Source: Flavobacteriales bacterium
Lineage (GTDB): Bacteria; Bacteroidota; Bacteroidia; UBA10329
Assembly (NCBI GenBank): GCA_020635495.1
Contig: JACJZQ010000002.1
Span: forward strand, 62,001 to 126,000
Direction of reading: 5' to 3'
Length of the DNA: 64,000 bases
Shown: piece after piece, positions 7,756 to 16,199 of the stretch
How positions within the stretch are numbered: position 1 is the stretch's first letter
Layout of the letters: each line of letters starts with the position of its first letter
Notes under the pieces: generated by a model
What the model was told of the DNA's origin: nothing
The model's database searches: none
The model's input: the letters and a program-made list of their open reading frames with translations, nothing else
Made by a program: the position numbers and the translations under genes

Positions 7756-8349
7756 ATTCTGATCATGCTGATTGCTACATCGGCAATGGCCCAACGAAAG
7801 CCCCGACCAGAACTAACTGGCGAAGACATCATCAGAAAAGGATTGCTACGTGCACAGGGAACCATCTCTCCCGGATGGACCATTGCAGATGGCAATACCA
7901 ACATATACCTGCAAGGCGACATGGAATACATGCTGCAGAACAAAGTGAGCCTGAAGGGAGATATCTCCTACTTCATCGGTAGCGTTGGCAGCAAATTGCT
8001 GAAACACAACCACAGCCTCTTCTTCGGGGCGCAGTACCACATGCCTTACAAGCGGTTCGATCCATACATCGGTCTGCATCCCGGAATAAGTGTGGTACAA
8101 ATGCGCAATCCGAATTTGGGCACGCCCGAAATTGATGTTGCGGTAGCTGAGTCAAACCTCAAGGTTTCTCCAGCCGTGTCTGTCTCTACAGGCTTCAATT
8201 TCTACGTATGGAGATACATCCACTTCATGGCCAACCTGAAATACGTGCATGCCAGACATGCTACGGAATGGGGTACCAACTATGCGCTGGATGAGTTCAG
8301 AATTTCCTTCGGGCTGGGCTGGAATGTAAACCTGCTGAAGCGCAAATGA
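7720..8349 (+). CDS. Outer-membrane beta-barrel-like protein with repeat-derived leader
   Basis: I place the start at ATG 7720 (209 residues), because it gives a classic signal peptide: basic MLKDCRATFA, hydrophobic MTILIMLIATSAMA, cleavage before Q. An alternative is ATG 7750, with a shorter and uncharged leader; the longer frame from 7654 has no leader function. The mature part is beta-rich with aromatic strands (SLFFGAQYHMPYKRFDPYIGLHPGISVVQM, FRISFGLGWNVNLL), consistent with an outer-membrane barrel. The first 10-12 codons lie inside the palindromic repeat, so that repeat has contributed its leader or start codon. It follows the other barrel gene and is possibly co-transcribed with it. 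Function is unknown. Confidence 0.65.
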   Translation: MLKDCRATFAMTILIMLIATSAMAQRKPRPELTGEDIIRKGLLRAQGTISPGWTIADGNTNIYLQGDMEYMLQNKVSLKGDISYFIGSVGSKLLKHNHSLFFGAQYHMPYKRFDPYIGLHPGISVVQMRNPNLGTPEIDVAVAESNLKVSPAVSVSTGFNFYVWRYIHFMANLKYVHARHATEWGTNYALDEFRISFGLGWNVNLLKRK

Positions 8350-8497
8350 CTTAGACCATTGGGCATGGGGAACAGGCAGCTACGGGCCACCTGCAAAATC
8401 CCCACCCTTTGGTCTTTACAATCTTTGTTTAACCTTTTTGATTACTTGTTGAACAATAATTAAACAAACGTGTTTTCTCTCTACCAATAAACACAAC

Positions 8498-9166
8498 ATG
8501 AAACGATTAACCCTCCTTCTCATGACCGTCCTTATCTCGGTCTGCTCTCTTGATGCAATGGCCAAGAAAGAGCACAAGATCTACGATGCTGTAATCATTC
8601 CGGGCTATCCTTTTGATCCTGATGGAAAGATGAATGCCATATACCGCATGCGGTTGGCATGGGCCTACGAACTGTACGAAACGGGTCGTACGAAGTACAT
8701 TATTCTTTCTGGAGGTGCAGTCCACTCTCCTTATGTAGAGGCTGAGATCTTTGCACTTTACCTGATGGGTAAAGGAGTTCCCGCAGATAAGCTCATACTG
8801 GAGCGTAAAGCTGAACACAGCATGGAAAATGTGTTCTATTCCATGGAAATAGCAGAGAAGTATGGATTTGAAAAAGTGGCGGTTGCAACAGACATGTGGC
8901 AGTCTGGCATGATTCAATTCCTTGGCATGCTTGAAAAGCACGACCTTTCTAAAGTGGATTTTGTACCCGCCAAATTCTCCATTGTAAATCGGTATTGGAA
9001 ATCATTTGAATTTGAGATTGACCACCAACTGGCTTTAAAAGAAGAATTTGTGCCGCTGTTTGCCAGAAAAGACAAACAGACCAGAAGAATTGGAACCCAC
9101 GGTCTGCTATGGAAACCATCTGAATATGTTGAGTTAACTTTCGCATCGGATATCAATAATCGGTAA
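8498..9166 (+). CDS. DUF218 (YdcF/SanA-like) periplasmic protein
   Basis: A 222-residue protein with a signal peptide (MKRLTLLLMTVLISVCSLDAMA) and one DUF218 domain. Family motifs visible are DAVIIPG, RMRLAWAYELYETGRTKYIILSGG (about 46-70), the region around YVEAEIFALYLMGKGVP, and EHSMENVFYSMEIAEKYG. DUF218 proteins such as SanA and ElyC affect cell-envelope integrity; no reaction is firmly assigned. It precedes a paralogue by 12 bases, giving a tandem operon. The 148 bases upstream are AT-rich and probably hold the promoter, but I could not settle on a box. Confidence 0.8.
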   Translation: MKRLTLLLMTVLISVCSLDAMAKKEHKIYDAVIIPGYPFDPDGKMNAIYRMRLAWAYELYETGRTKYIILSGGAVHSPYVEAEIFALYLMGKGVPADKLILERKAEHSMENVFYSMEIAEKYGFEKVAVATDMWQSGMIQFLGMLEKHDLSKVDFVPAKFSIVNRYWKSFEFEIDHQLALKEEFVPLFARKDKQTRRIGTHGLLWKPSEYVELTFASDINNR

Positions 9167-9178
9167 CTTCAAATAGTC

Positions 9179-9862
9179 ATGAATTTTTCAAGGGTGTTTA
9201 GACTGTTCGTTTATCAGCTGGTGGTATTTGCTATTATCGGCATAGCATCTTGCAATAGCACGCGCTCTGCATTTGAGGCCGCAAAGCCTAGAATGCCATT
9301 TGACGCGGTAATTGTTCCTGGAGTTCCGTTTGATACTGCTTGGAGCGATGTAATGCGTGCCAGAGTGCTGTGGAGCCATTATCTGTACACGGAAGGCCTT
9401 ACAAAGAATGTGATCTATTCGGGTAGCGCGGTCTACTCTCCGTATATAGAGTCTAGGATCATGGCAGAGTATGCTAAAGAGCTAGGTATTCCTGAAGAGA
9501 ACATTTTTACCGAAGAACGTGCAGAGCACAGTACAGAGAACGTTTTCTACTCTTATTACTTGGCAAAAGACCTTGGCATGGAGAACATAGCTTTGGCCAC
9601 AGACCCGTTCCAGACCAAGATGGTTAAGTCGTTTGCCAAGAAGAAAAAACTGGATATTGCTTATGTTCCTGCCATGTTTGACGTTATCGGTATCAACTAC
9701 GGTGGAACCTCCGTTAACATAGACCCTTCAGCCGCCAGAGTTGAGAATTTCGTTCCTCTTCCAGAAAGAGAAGGATTCTTCAAACGCTTTGCCGGCACCA
9801 TGGGAAAGAACCTTAAGTATCAGCCTAACGAAATCACTCAGGCTAATATGAAATACAACTAA
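9179..9862 (+). CDS. DUF218-family lipoprotein, tandem paralogue
   Basis: A 227-residue paralogue of the preceding gene. It carries a lipobox (GIASC, Cys near residue 25), so it is predicted to be lipid-anchored, whereas its neighbour is soluble. The domain repeats the same order: DAVIVPGVPFD, RARVLWSHYLYTEGLTKNVIYSG, YIESRIMAEYAKELGIP, EHSTENVFYSYYLAKDLG, and ALATDPFQTKMVKSF. The acidic E/H of the EHSxEN motif are kept in both copies. A common envelope role is likely; whether they form a pair or are functionally redundant is unknown. Confidence 0.8.
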   Translation: MNFSRVFRLFVYQLVVFAIIGIASCNSTRSAFEAAKPRMPFDAVIVPGVPFDTAWSDVMRARVLWSHYLYTEGLTKNVIYSGSAVYSPYIESRIMAEYAKELGIPEENIFTEERAEHSTENVFYSYYLAKDLGMENIALATDPFQTKMVKSFAKKKKLDIAYVPAMFDVIGINYGGTSVNIDPSAARVENFVPLPEREGFFKRFAGTMGKNLKYQPNEITQANMKYN

Positions 9863-9874
9863 CAGCGAACATTG

Positions 9875-9892
9875 GAACTTTAAATAAAGTTC
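9875..9892 (+). terminator. Perfect 8-bp hairpin after the DUF218 operon
   Basis: GAACTTTA and TAAAGTTC pair exactly with a 2-base loop, 12 bases after the stop codon. A following run of T is weak (CGTTTG), so termination efficiency is uncertain. Confidence 0.4.
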
Positions 9893-9983
9893 GTTTGAGT
9901 CTCGGTTAATCCTGCTTTCCTGTCATATTCCTTACGTTTTTCACGTAGTCCACCAGCTATTTTTAATTCAAAGGGGATTCAAG

Positions 9984-10397
9984 ATGATGAAACGCACTGT
10001 ACGTTCTGATTTCGGTGAAGTCAGTATCAGAACCAAAGGAGTCATCCATGCCAAAGTGTTACATGGTGTGGAGATCGATCTGAAAAAAGCAGAGATATAC
10101 CATTCTCTGGTAGAACATCTTTCAAAGAATGAACAGCATAGCACCGTCATAGATCTAACCGGTATTTCCGGAATTACCCCAGATGCCAGAGCATTCTTAC
10201 AAAAAACAAGTTCAGAATGGGGTAAAACCGTTGCAGTTGCTTTGGTTACAAACACATTTACCGCCCGCGTTCTGGCCAACTTCTTTCTGTCCATAAACAA
10301 GCCCAGCTACCCTGTTAAGGTCTTTAGCGATGCCTTGGATGCCCAACATTGGGCAAGAAATGAATACCTCAAGGTTATCACTCGGGTGGCCTCCTAG
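9984..10397 (+). CDS. STAS/SpoIIAA-like small protein, paralogue A
   Basis: A 137-residue soluble protein, one of four paralogues within 3.6 kb. The order is a beta-rich N-terminus (SIRTKGVIHAKVLHG), then VIDLTGISGITPDARAFLQ (about 56-74), AVALVTNTFTARVLANFF, and a C-terminal PVKVFSDALDAQHWARN. This alternating strand-helix layout, with one ligand-like loop (DLTG) and a DARxF helix, fits the STAS/SEC14-like proteins (DUF7793-type) of Bacteroidota. STAS domains can be phosphorylated partners of anti-sigma kinases; no kinase or phosphatase lies nearby. No signal peptide. Partner and role are unknown. Confidence 0.65.
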   Translation: MMKRTVRSDFGEVSIRTKGVIHAKVLHGVEIDLKKAEIYHSLVEHLSKNEQHSTVIDLTGISGITPDARAFLQKTSSEWGKTVAVALVTNTFTARVLANFFLSINKPSYPVKVFSDALDAQHWARNEYLKVITRVAS

Positions 10398-10496
10398 TCT
10401 AAGACGTATCCTATCGTTTGTCGTTTATCGAGGATTGCGTGTTTCACGTAACCTTTTTTGCGCACTATTGGTATATCGTCTCAAATCAAAGATCTA

Positions 10497-10919
10497 ATGG
10501 GGAGACATCAGTTGATAAAGGAGATTTTTCAAACGGTTTTACTAGGAAACGGCATCGTTTACATCAAACCAACCCAGAACATTACCATTGAGGCGGAAAT
10601 GGCGCGCAACATCCTCGAAAGTTGCTTTGCCGATATTGATAACCCGCAGAATCTGGGTCTTATCCTCAACATGACAAGAGTGGCTTTTGTTACCGAAGAG
10701 GCACGGGAAGTTCTCTGTGATGGATTGTGCGTTGGCAGAGGCATATCTCATTTGGCGTTCGTTTCAAGCAATCACCTTTCTAACGTCATCTCTACTCTGA
10801 CAATGAAGGAATGCAGCTCAAGTCAGATCCAAATGCGCATGTTCAACTCTGCTGAAAATGCTGTCGATTGGCTTCAAGAACGTGAAATCTCAAAGCAATT
10901 TCTTGAGGCGGCTTGCTGA
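10497..10919 (+). CDS. STAS/SpoIIAA-like small protein, paralogue B
   Basis: ATG 10497 is preferred to the TTG at 10458 because it gives 140 residues, matching the length of the paralogues. The layout follows paralogue A: an N-terminal strand (GNGIVYIKPTQNITI), LILNMTRVAFVTEEAREVLCDG (about 58-79), HLAFVSSNHLSNVISTL, and a C-terminal RMFNSAENAVDWLQER. It is the most divergent of the four: DARxF becomes EAREVL and several Cys residues appear. Spacing to paralogue C is 57 bases. Function unknown. Confidence 0.65.
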   Translation: MGRHQLIKEIFQTVLLGNGIVYIKPTQNITIEAEMARNILESCFADIDNPQNLGLILNMTRVAFVTEEAREVLCDGLCVGRGISHLAFVSSNHLSNVISTLTMKECSSSQIQMRMFNSAENAVDWLQEREISKQFLEAAC

Positions 10920-10976
10920 ACTATCTGAAAGCAACAGAATCAAAACCACACAAAATCCACATCCATAATTCAAACC

Positions 10977-11423
10977 ATGTACAAAAGCAGCGACTTAGGT
11001 GTAGCAACCGTTGAAATTCTTTCAGGAAACATCATTCACCTGGTCGCTAAAAAAGGTGTTGTAATTACATTGGAAGATGCTCAGCGTTTGGTGCGTGCCA
11101 TTGATGGCATGCTCGATAAATCGAACAATATCAGAGCTGGGATCTTCGAAATTTCAGGTGTTGTTTACGTGGAAGAAGATGCCCGTAACTATTTTGAAAA
11201 AGGAGAAGATACAACCGGAGATACGGTTGGAATTGCCTTGGTTTCTGACTCATTCCTTGGCAGAACGGTAGGAAACATGTTCGTTACCATGCATCCTAAC
11301 ACCAAGTTTCCTGTCAAGTTTTTCGACACCGCCATGAGGGCTGAACACTGGATTCGTGGACTGATTTCCAATTACAACCGATTGAAGAACACCCAATCGA
11401 ACGCTGAAAAGCGGGTGGCCTAA
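10977..11423 (+). CDS. STAS/SpoIIAA-like small protein, paralogue C
   Basis: A 148-residue protein. Visible signature: AGIFEISGVVYVEEDARNYFEKG (about 44-66), VGIALVSDSFLGRTVGNMF (about 75-93), PVKFFDTAMRAEHWIRGL, then a basic tail. It ends one base before the convergent flavoprotein stop, so the genes are packed tail to tail. It resembles paralogue A most in its DARxxF and PVKxF...HW motifs. Family role as for A; it could be a regulator by partner-switching, but that is inference only. Confidence 0.65.
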   Translation: MYKSSDLGVATVEILSGNIIHLVAKKGVVITLEDAQRLVRAIDGMLDKSNNIRAGIFEISGVVYVEEDARNYFEKGEDTTGDTVGIALVSDSFLGRTVGNMFVTMHPNTKFPVKFFDTAMRAEHWIRGLISNYNRLKNTQSNAEKRVA

Positions 11424-11424
11424 C

Positions 11425-13056
11425 TCACAACTTCTTATTCACAATAGACTTGGCAGCTATTCTAGCTGTGAGAACACATCCGCCTAGGAAAGTTCCTTCC
11501 AAAGCCCCTTTACCGTGAGACCCTCCTCCACCGAATCCTGCTGCTTCTCCAATGGCATAAAGCCCGGGAATAGGCTCTGAATTACCGTTCACTGGTTTGC
11601 TCATTACTCTACCAGAAAGGTCGGTCTGAATTCCGCCAAGTGTTTTACGCGAAAGGATCGATTCTCTGATGGCTACAAGCGGCATGGCCTTGGGGTCTAC
11701 GATCTTCTGGAACTTGCAAGTCCTGACCTTGTCTCCTCGATATTGACGAGCGTGAGCAATTCTCCTCAGCTGCTCATCGTTATGGAAATTCGGACCGCGG
11801 TCTATCTGTTCATCATACTGAAGAACGCTGTCTTTCACATGCTGAAGTTTCACATCATCGGTTCCTTGTAGCTCATTCATCTTTTTGACCAATTCCTCCA
11901 ATGAAGTTGCCGTTACAAAATCGGGGCAATTGTCAATCATATCATTCACCAACTTCTTATTCCCAAGTAGAATATCCTTAAGGAATTTGAAGAGGTTCTT
12001 ATCTCGGATCGCCTCGTTGCTTTCCGCTCCACTGATGGCGAATTCCTTGATCATGATCTTCATGTTCAGGACCTGCCAACTGTACTTCTTATCCTGCTTG
12101 CAGATCTCTTCAACCGTCCAACGGGTATCGTAAGCCGTGATGAGCGGATTAGGACCAAAACGCTTACCGGTGTGGTCCAGCCACAGCGCAGATTTTGGCG
12201 GAACCAAACTCAATCCATGGTCTTTCCACTTCGGACGTGGATGCCTTACTCCGGCCGCGTAATGCCACGCCCAGTCCAAGTTGGTAACGTTACCCTCGAT
12301 ATGTTCAACCGCATCATGCATATCGCCTAATGCGTATGGATGAGAACCATTCAATATGACCTCTGGCGGTTTGCCCCACGGTTTGTACCACGTATCCTTT
12401 ACCCGTTGGATGTTTCCACCCAAGCCTCCGGTTGCTACAAGAACGTTATCTCCATTGGCTACAAACGGAACATTGGCCTCCTCATCCATTCCTTTGATTC
12501 CGACCACCTTTCCTCCTTCCACTATCAACTCCTCCCCTTTATGCCTGTAAACCATTTGAAGATGGGTAGACGCTTTGGAGTGGTTCTTCAAGCTTCTGAT
12601 CAGATCATCCGTCAAGCCTTTTCCTGTACCCCAAACCATATGGAATCTAGGGTAGGAATTACCAGGCTTGAACAGGCCTCTCTCCACCCAATGCACCACA
12701 GGGAAGAACTTGGTACCGTGCTCCTTCGTTAGCCAACGATAAACCTGATCCGTGCACATGTTCACATATTGTTCTGCCCATTGCTTTGGCAGAACATCGC
12801 TCTCTCCAAAATCTGCAACCGATAGCCAATCGCGAAGCGCTAGATCTACAGAATCCTTGATACCTGCTCTGCGCTGCAGAGGCGAATCTACAAAGAACAT
12901 TCCGCCAAAACTCCATTTGGCCAAACCGCCCAACTCCGCTTCAATATCCCGGTCTACGACCAGTACTTTCTGGCCTTCATTCAAAAGTTCAATGGCGGCA
13001 GCAATTCCTGCTATTCCACCTCCAACAATTACGGCGTCTGCTTTGTATTCTTTCAT
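11425..13056 (-). CDS. FAD-binding dehydrogenase (fumarate reductase/KstD-like flavoprotein)
   Basis: A 543-residue protein with the Rossmann FAD fingerprint VGGGIAGIAAAIELLNEG (about 11-28) followed by the acidic ribose-binding residue in VLVVDRD, and a second FAD region at the C-terminus (IPGLYAIGEAAGFGGGGSHGKGALEGTFLGG) that closes the flavin site. The layout matches the fumarate-reductase/3-ketosteroid-dehydrogenase superfamily of soluble flavoproteins. No signal peptide or heme motif. The substrate is unknown; the electron partner is not nearby. It is monocistronic and embedded between STAS-like genes on the opposite strand. Assignment to FAD dehydrogenase is firm, the substrate class is not. 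Confidence 0.8.
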   Translation of the reverse strand: MKEYKADAVIVGGGIAGIAAAIELLNEGQKVLVVDRDIEAELGGLAKWSFGGMFFVDSPLQRRAGIKDSVDLALRDWLSVADFGESDVLPKQWAEQYVNMCTDQVYRWLTKEHGTKFFPVVHWVERGLFKPGNSYPRFHMVWGTGKGLTDDLIRSLKNHSKASTHLQMVYRHKGEELIVEGGKVVGIKGMDEEANVPFVANGDNVLVATGGLGGNIQRVKDTWYKPWGKPPEVILNGSHPYALGDMHDAVEHIEGNVTNLDWAWHYAAGVRHPRPKWKDHGLSLVPPKSALWLDHTGKRFGPNPLITAYDTRWTVEEICKQDKKYSWQVLNMKIMIKEFAISGAESNEAIRDKNLFKFLKDILLGNKKLVNDMIDNCPDFVTATSLEELVKKMNELQGTDDVKLQHVKDSVLQYDEQIDRGPNFHNDEQLRRIAHARQYRGDKVRTCKFQKIVDPKAMPLVAIRESILSRKTLGGIQTDLSGRVMSKPVNGNSEPIPGLYAIGEAAGFGGGGSHGKGALEGTFLGGCVLTARIAAKSIVNKKL

Positions 13057-13123
13057 TCCTCTTTAATAGTTCGGCTAAAGTTATCACAAACCATAATTGT
13101 CAGAAATTCAAATCGTCTTGGTG

Positions 13124-13131
13124 TACCTTTG
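13124..13131 (+). promoter_or_regulatory. TACCTTTG -7 box for STAS-like paralogue D
   Basis: An exact match to the Bacteroidota -7 consensus TAnnTTTG, ending 17 bases before ATG 13149. The best upstream TTG (13097-13099) leaves 24 bases between boxes, slightly long for the -33 element. Confidence 0.5.
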
Positions 13132-13148
13132 CCTTACCATTGTCTTCC

Positions 13149-13556
13149 ATGTCTGCCACCTCCACATTTAAATCAGGGACCATTTCGTTGGAAGAAAACG
13201 GCATTGTGTATTTCCGTTCCAATGCTGATGAAGTTCATGACAAGCAGGATTTGATCACATTGCTTGATATGATGGAAGAAGCCAATAATGGCAAGCCGTT
13301 TCTGCTCATGATGCTAGTGAAAGAACATCAGTTTCTGATGACCAAAGAAGCCCGCAATTTCTTCAACACGTATAAAAAAGCAGAACAATTGATCATGGCG
13401 GAAGCTGTGGTAATAAACTCAACCCCTACGCGGATTCTGTATAACCTGTTGACCAAGTTGCATTCTCCCAAATTTCCGTTCAAAGCCTTTTCGGAAGAGG
13501 CTGACGCTGTTAACTGGCTGAACACATGCAGTACCGCTTCTGTTAACAACTCGTAA
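13149..13556 (+). CDS. STAS/SpoIIAA-like small protein, paralogue D
   Basis: A 135-residue protein counted from ATG 13149; a TTG three codons earlier is less likely. It has the family pattern: LEENGIVYFRSNADEV, FLLMMLVKEHQFLMTKEARNFFNTYKK, AEAVVINSTPTRILYNLL, FPFKAFSEEADAVNWLN. The -7 box just upstream suggests independent transcription from the A-B-C group. It is separated from them by the convergent flavoprotein gene. Function unknown; most likely the same kind of partner-switch or regulatory role as the others, if they have one. Confidence 0.65.
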   Translation: MSATSTFKSGTISLEENGIVYFRSNADEVHDKQDLITLLDMMEEANNGKPFLLMMLVKEHQFLMTKEARNFFNTYKKAEQLIMAEAVVINSTPTRILYNLLTKLHSPKFPFKAFSEEADAVNWLNTCSTASVNNS

Positions 13557-13565
13557 TTACTTCAA

Positions 13566-13583
13566 GAGGATTTAACAATCCTC
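13566..13583 (+). terminator. Hairpin after STAS-like paralogue D
   Basis: GAGGATT and AATCCTC pair exactly with a 4-base TAAC loop, nine bases after the stop. Only a short T-rich stretch follows. Confidence 0.45.
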
Positions 13584-13626
13584 ACTTTGATATTCTGATA
13601 GTTTCGTGCAGCAATTCTAAAACTGC

Positions 13627-14688
13627 ATGAAGAATTATCTACTTACTGTCCTTGCGTTGGCACTGGTTACCTCGGTTTCTGCGCAAAGCCTCTCTGGTGT
13701 TGAAAGTGTTGAATACGACCCCATTAACAACAGATACCTCACCTCAGATGACAACACTTCCATTGTTGCAATTGCGCCAAATGGAGCCCTCTCCTACTTT
13801 GGTAGCGGAACTGACGCCAGCCACGGAATGGAGGTTATCGGAGATAAATTGTACACGATAGCAGGCTCAACCATCAACTGTTACGACCTGAATACAGAGT
13901 CTCTGGTTTGGTCGCAATCCATCTCTGGGGCTGCGTTTCTCAACGGAATGGCAAGCAACGGAGTAGACAGCATCTGGTTTACGGATTTCTCCAATAAAGA
14001 TATCCTTGTCATGGATGTAAACAATCATCAGAACTACTCTACTCTGGTTAACAGTATGAATAAAACCCCTAACGGAATTGTATACGATGGTGCCAACAAC
14101 CGTTGTTTGTTCGTAACATGGGGTAACCCTGCCAGCATCAAGGCAATGGATCTTACATCGAATGCCATTACCGATGTTGTTCAGAATGTTGGTGTCGGTA
14201 ATATTGACGGAATCGATAATGACTCTGACGGTAACTGGTTCATCTCTTCTTGGAGTCCGGCCAGAATAACCAAGTTCAGCAACGATTTCGGCACCTCAGA
14301 AGTAATTACTGTTCCCGGTATCAGCAGTCCTGCAGACATTTGTTATGCGGTAGAAACGGACACCTTGGCAATCCCCGGGGGCAATCAGGTTTTGTTTGTT
14401 GGATTTGAGAGCAGTACCGTTGGCATTGAAGAAGAGAATTTTGAAACATTCAGCGTTTACTACCAATCGGGTTACCCTGTGGTTCAGTTTGAGTTGAATG
14501 AGATTCAGGAAGCCACAATGGAGATCTTCAATACCCAAGGACAGGCTGTGTATAAGGTATTGGAAGGAAATCAACCCAACGGACTGCACAAAGTGGTTTT
14601 GAGTTCCATTGGATTGTACTCAGGCACCTACCTCTGCAGATTCCAATCGAAGGAACTTTCATTCACGGAGAGAATTGTCATTCCGTAA
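13627..14688 (+). CDS. Secreted beta-propeller-like protein with type A T9SS sorting domain
   Basis: A 353-residue protein with signal peptide MKNYLLTVLALALVTSVSA, cleavage before Q. Repeated strand patterns such as NGMASNGVDSIWFTDF and IDGIDNDSDGNWFISSW resemble SMP-30/gluconolactonase or NHL propellers. The last 75 residues form a type A T9SS CTD: a short beta-sandwich with MEIFNTQGQAVYKV, PNGLHKVVLSS and LYSGTYLCRF, ending in ERIVIP. It is therefore expected to cross the outer membrane by T9SS and be released or anchored at the surface. Catalytic residues are not evident. It precedes yidD by 27 bases. Confidence 0.8.
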   Translation: MKNYLLTVLALALVTSVSAQSLSGVESVEYDPINNRYLTSDDNTSIVAIAPNGALSYFGSGTDASHGMEVIGDKLYTIAGSTINCYDLNTESLVWSQSISGAAFLNGMASNGVDSIWFTDFSNKDILVMDVNNHQNYSTLVNSMNKTPNGIVYDGANNRCLFVTWGNPASIKAMDLTSNAITDVVQNVGVGNIDGIDNDSDGNWFISSWSPARITKFSNDFGTSEVITVPGISSPADICYAVETDTLAIPGGNQVLFVGFESSTVGIEEENFETFSVYYQSGYPVVQFELNEIQEATMEIFNTQGQAVYKVLEGNQPNGLHKVVLSSIGLYSGTYLCRFQSKELSFTERIVIP

Positions 14689-14715
14689 CTGGACTGAATT
14701 CCGCAACTTGCCATC

Positions 14716-14952
14716 ATGTTGCGAAAGATCCTTTCGACACTTCTGATTCTTCCAATAAGATTTTACCAAGGGGCTATTTCTCCTCTGCTACCTCCTACCT
14801 GTAGATACACACCAACGTGTTCCAGCTATGCCATTGAGGCAATCTCCGTTTGGGGACCGATAAAAGGTTCTTGGTTGGCCATTAAACGCATCGCTTCTTG
14901 TCATCCATGGGGCGGCCATGGCCACGACCCTGTACCAAAAAAAGAAGCTTAG
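14716..14952 (+). CDS. yidD: YidD membrane protein insertion efficiency factor
   Basis: A 78-residue protein with the conserved order of YidD: amphipathic N-terminus (ILPIRFYQGAISPLLPPTCRYTPTCSSYAIEAI), three Cys residues (C29, C35, C62), and the C-terminal CHPWGGHGHDPVP motif. YidD assists YidC/Sec insertion of inner-membrane proteins. In many genomes it sits beside rnpA and yidC; here it is instead coupled to a T9SS cargo gene and a small lipoprotein, so its operon context is unusual but known to vary. Confidence 0.95.
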   Translation: MLRKILSTLLILPIRFYQGAISPLLPPTCRYTPTCSSYAIEAISVWGPIKGSWLAIKRIASCHPWGGHGHDPVPKKEA

Positions 14953-14970
14953 ATTTTCTAATTTCCTTGT

Positions 14971-15297
14971 ATGAAAAAGTCACTTGTATTCCTCGCCTGC
15001 CTTTCATTCGCTGCCTGCAATCAGCACAACGATATTGATGAATGCATTGAAACGCGAATTGCCAATTTCGGTCCGGAAATATGTGAAACAGGTGCATGGG
15101 TTAAGCAATACTCCTTTCAGGGAGAAACCACTTTTGCCATTCATGCGGGCAATTGCATTGCAGATTATCACGACCTAATCTTAGATGAGGAATGTGATAC
15201 CCTTGGTCTTATCGGGGGCTTTGGTGGTTCAACAGAGATCAATGGTGTTGACTATTATGCCAATGCCACGCTAAAGCAAACCATTTGGCAGAACTAA
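14971..15297 (+). CDS. Small lipoprotein, DUF6970-like
   Basis: A 108-residue protein with a clear lipobox (LSFAAC, Cys near residue 16). The C-terminal half (YSFQGETTFAIHAGNCIADYHDLILDEECDTLGLIGGFGG...INGVDYYANATLKQTIWQN) matches the layout I associate with the DUF6970 lipoproteins of Bacteroidota, with four conserved Cys that could form disulphides. It overlaps the convergent symporter gene by 4 bases. No function is known; a periplasmic or outer-membrane binding role is possible. Confidence 0.7.
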   Translation: MKKSLVFLACLSFAACNQHNDIDECIETRIANFGPEICETGAWVKQYSFQGETTFAIHAGNCIADYHDLILDEECDTLGLIGGFGGSTEINGVDYYANATLKQTIWQN

Positions 15298-16187
15298 TCC
15301 GTTCCCAAACGACTCCAAATGGTTGACAGCGTCAACCCAGAAATGATGTGCCAAATACCCCAAGACGCACACAGCAGCGCCATTTCACCGATTTCTGGGA
15401 AGAAGTTGAAACAGATGACCAATCCTAATCCGCTGTTCTGAATTCCTGTTTCAATCGAGAGTGAACGAGATGCTGCCTCGTTCAGTCTGCCTGCTTTTCC
15501 AACCAAGTATCCGAGTATCAGAGCAAGGCCGTTATGCACCACCACCAAAGCCAAAACCAAATGCGCATGCGCTAAAAAATTGTCTTTGTTTTTGAGAAAC
15601 GCAACAACTACAAATGCTATGAAAATGACCATGGACAACCAACGGATGGGTTTCATGATCTTGTTGGTCCTGACCGGAAATCTCGATCGGAAGAACATGC
15701 CAACAAACACGGGCAAGATCAAAAACAGAAACACCGTGCTGAAGAGTTCCTTTGCATCCAGACTCACTGTTTTAAGTAACTCAGAAGTGTGCGGATAAAG
15801 CCCACTCCAGAATTCAAAGTTGAATGGCGTGAAGAAAAGGCATAGAAACGTTGAGACGGCCGTCAGGGTAACAGATAGTCCGAGATCGGCCTTGGCCACA
15901 GAACTCATAAAATTGGAGATGGTGCCTCCCGGACAAGCAGCTACCAGAAACATTCCCAAGGCCAATCCCGGCAAGGGATTCCAGAAGTAAGCAACCGCAA
16001 AGGTCAGAGCGGGCATCAACACAAACTGAGATAGAAGTCCTAATAACGTTGGCTTGGGGTTTCGGAAAGCTCTTGAAATATCTTGCCACCTCAGATCCAA
16101 CGCCACCCCGAACATGATGAACGCCAACAGAAAATTGAGCGTCATCCGACTGTTGGGGTCGAAATTTATGCTGATGGCTTCTTCCAA
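15294..16187 (-). CDS. Bile acid:sodium symporter family (BASS) transporter
   Basis: A 297-residue protein with about 9-10 hydrophobic segments. BASS hallmarks are FIMFGVALDLRWQDISRAF in TM1-2, then the crossover motif PGGTISNFMSSVAKADLGLSVTLTAVSTFLC (about 96-126), and a second crossover SLSIETGIQNSGLGLVI near residue 245. The family couples sodium to organic anions such as bile acids, pantothenate or glucosinolates; the substrate here is not decidable. It is followed on its 5' side, 12 bases away, by the TauD-family oxygenase on the same strand, so the two may be one operon handling an imported organic acid. Confidence 0.85.
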   Translation of the reverse strand: MEEAISINFDPNSRMTLNFLLAFIMFGVALDLRWQDISRAFRNPKPTLLGLLSQFVLMPALTFAVAYFWNPLPGLALGMFLVAACPGGTISNFMSSVAKADLGLSVTLTAVSTFLCLFFTPFNFEFWSGLYPHTSELLKTVSLDAKELFSTVFLFLILPVFVGMFFRSRFPVRTNKIMKPIRWLSMVIFIAFVVVAFLKNKDNFLAHAHLVLALVVVHNGLALILGYLVGKAGRLNEAASRSLSIETGIQNSGLGLVICFNFFPEIGEMALLCASWGIWHIISGLTLSTIWSRLGTD

Positions 16188-16199
16188 GAGATTATGCGC

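Noticed and set aside
8350..8497. Promoter boxes upstream of the DUF218 pair
   Set aside because: The region is AT-rich but has no TAnnTTTG match at a proper distance.
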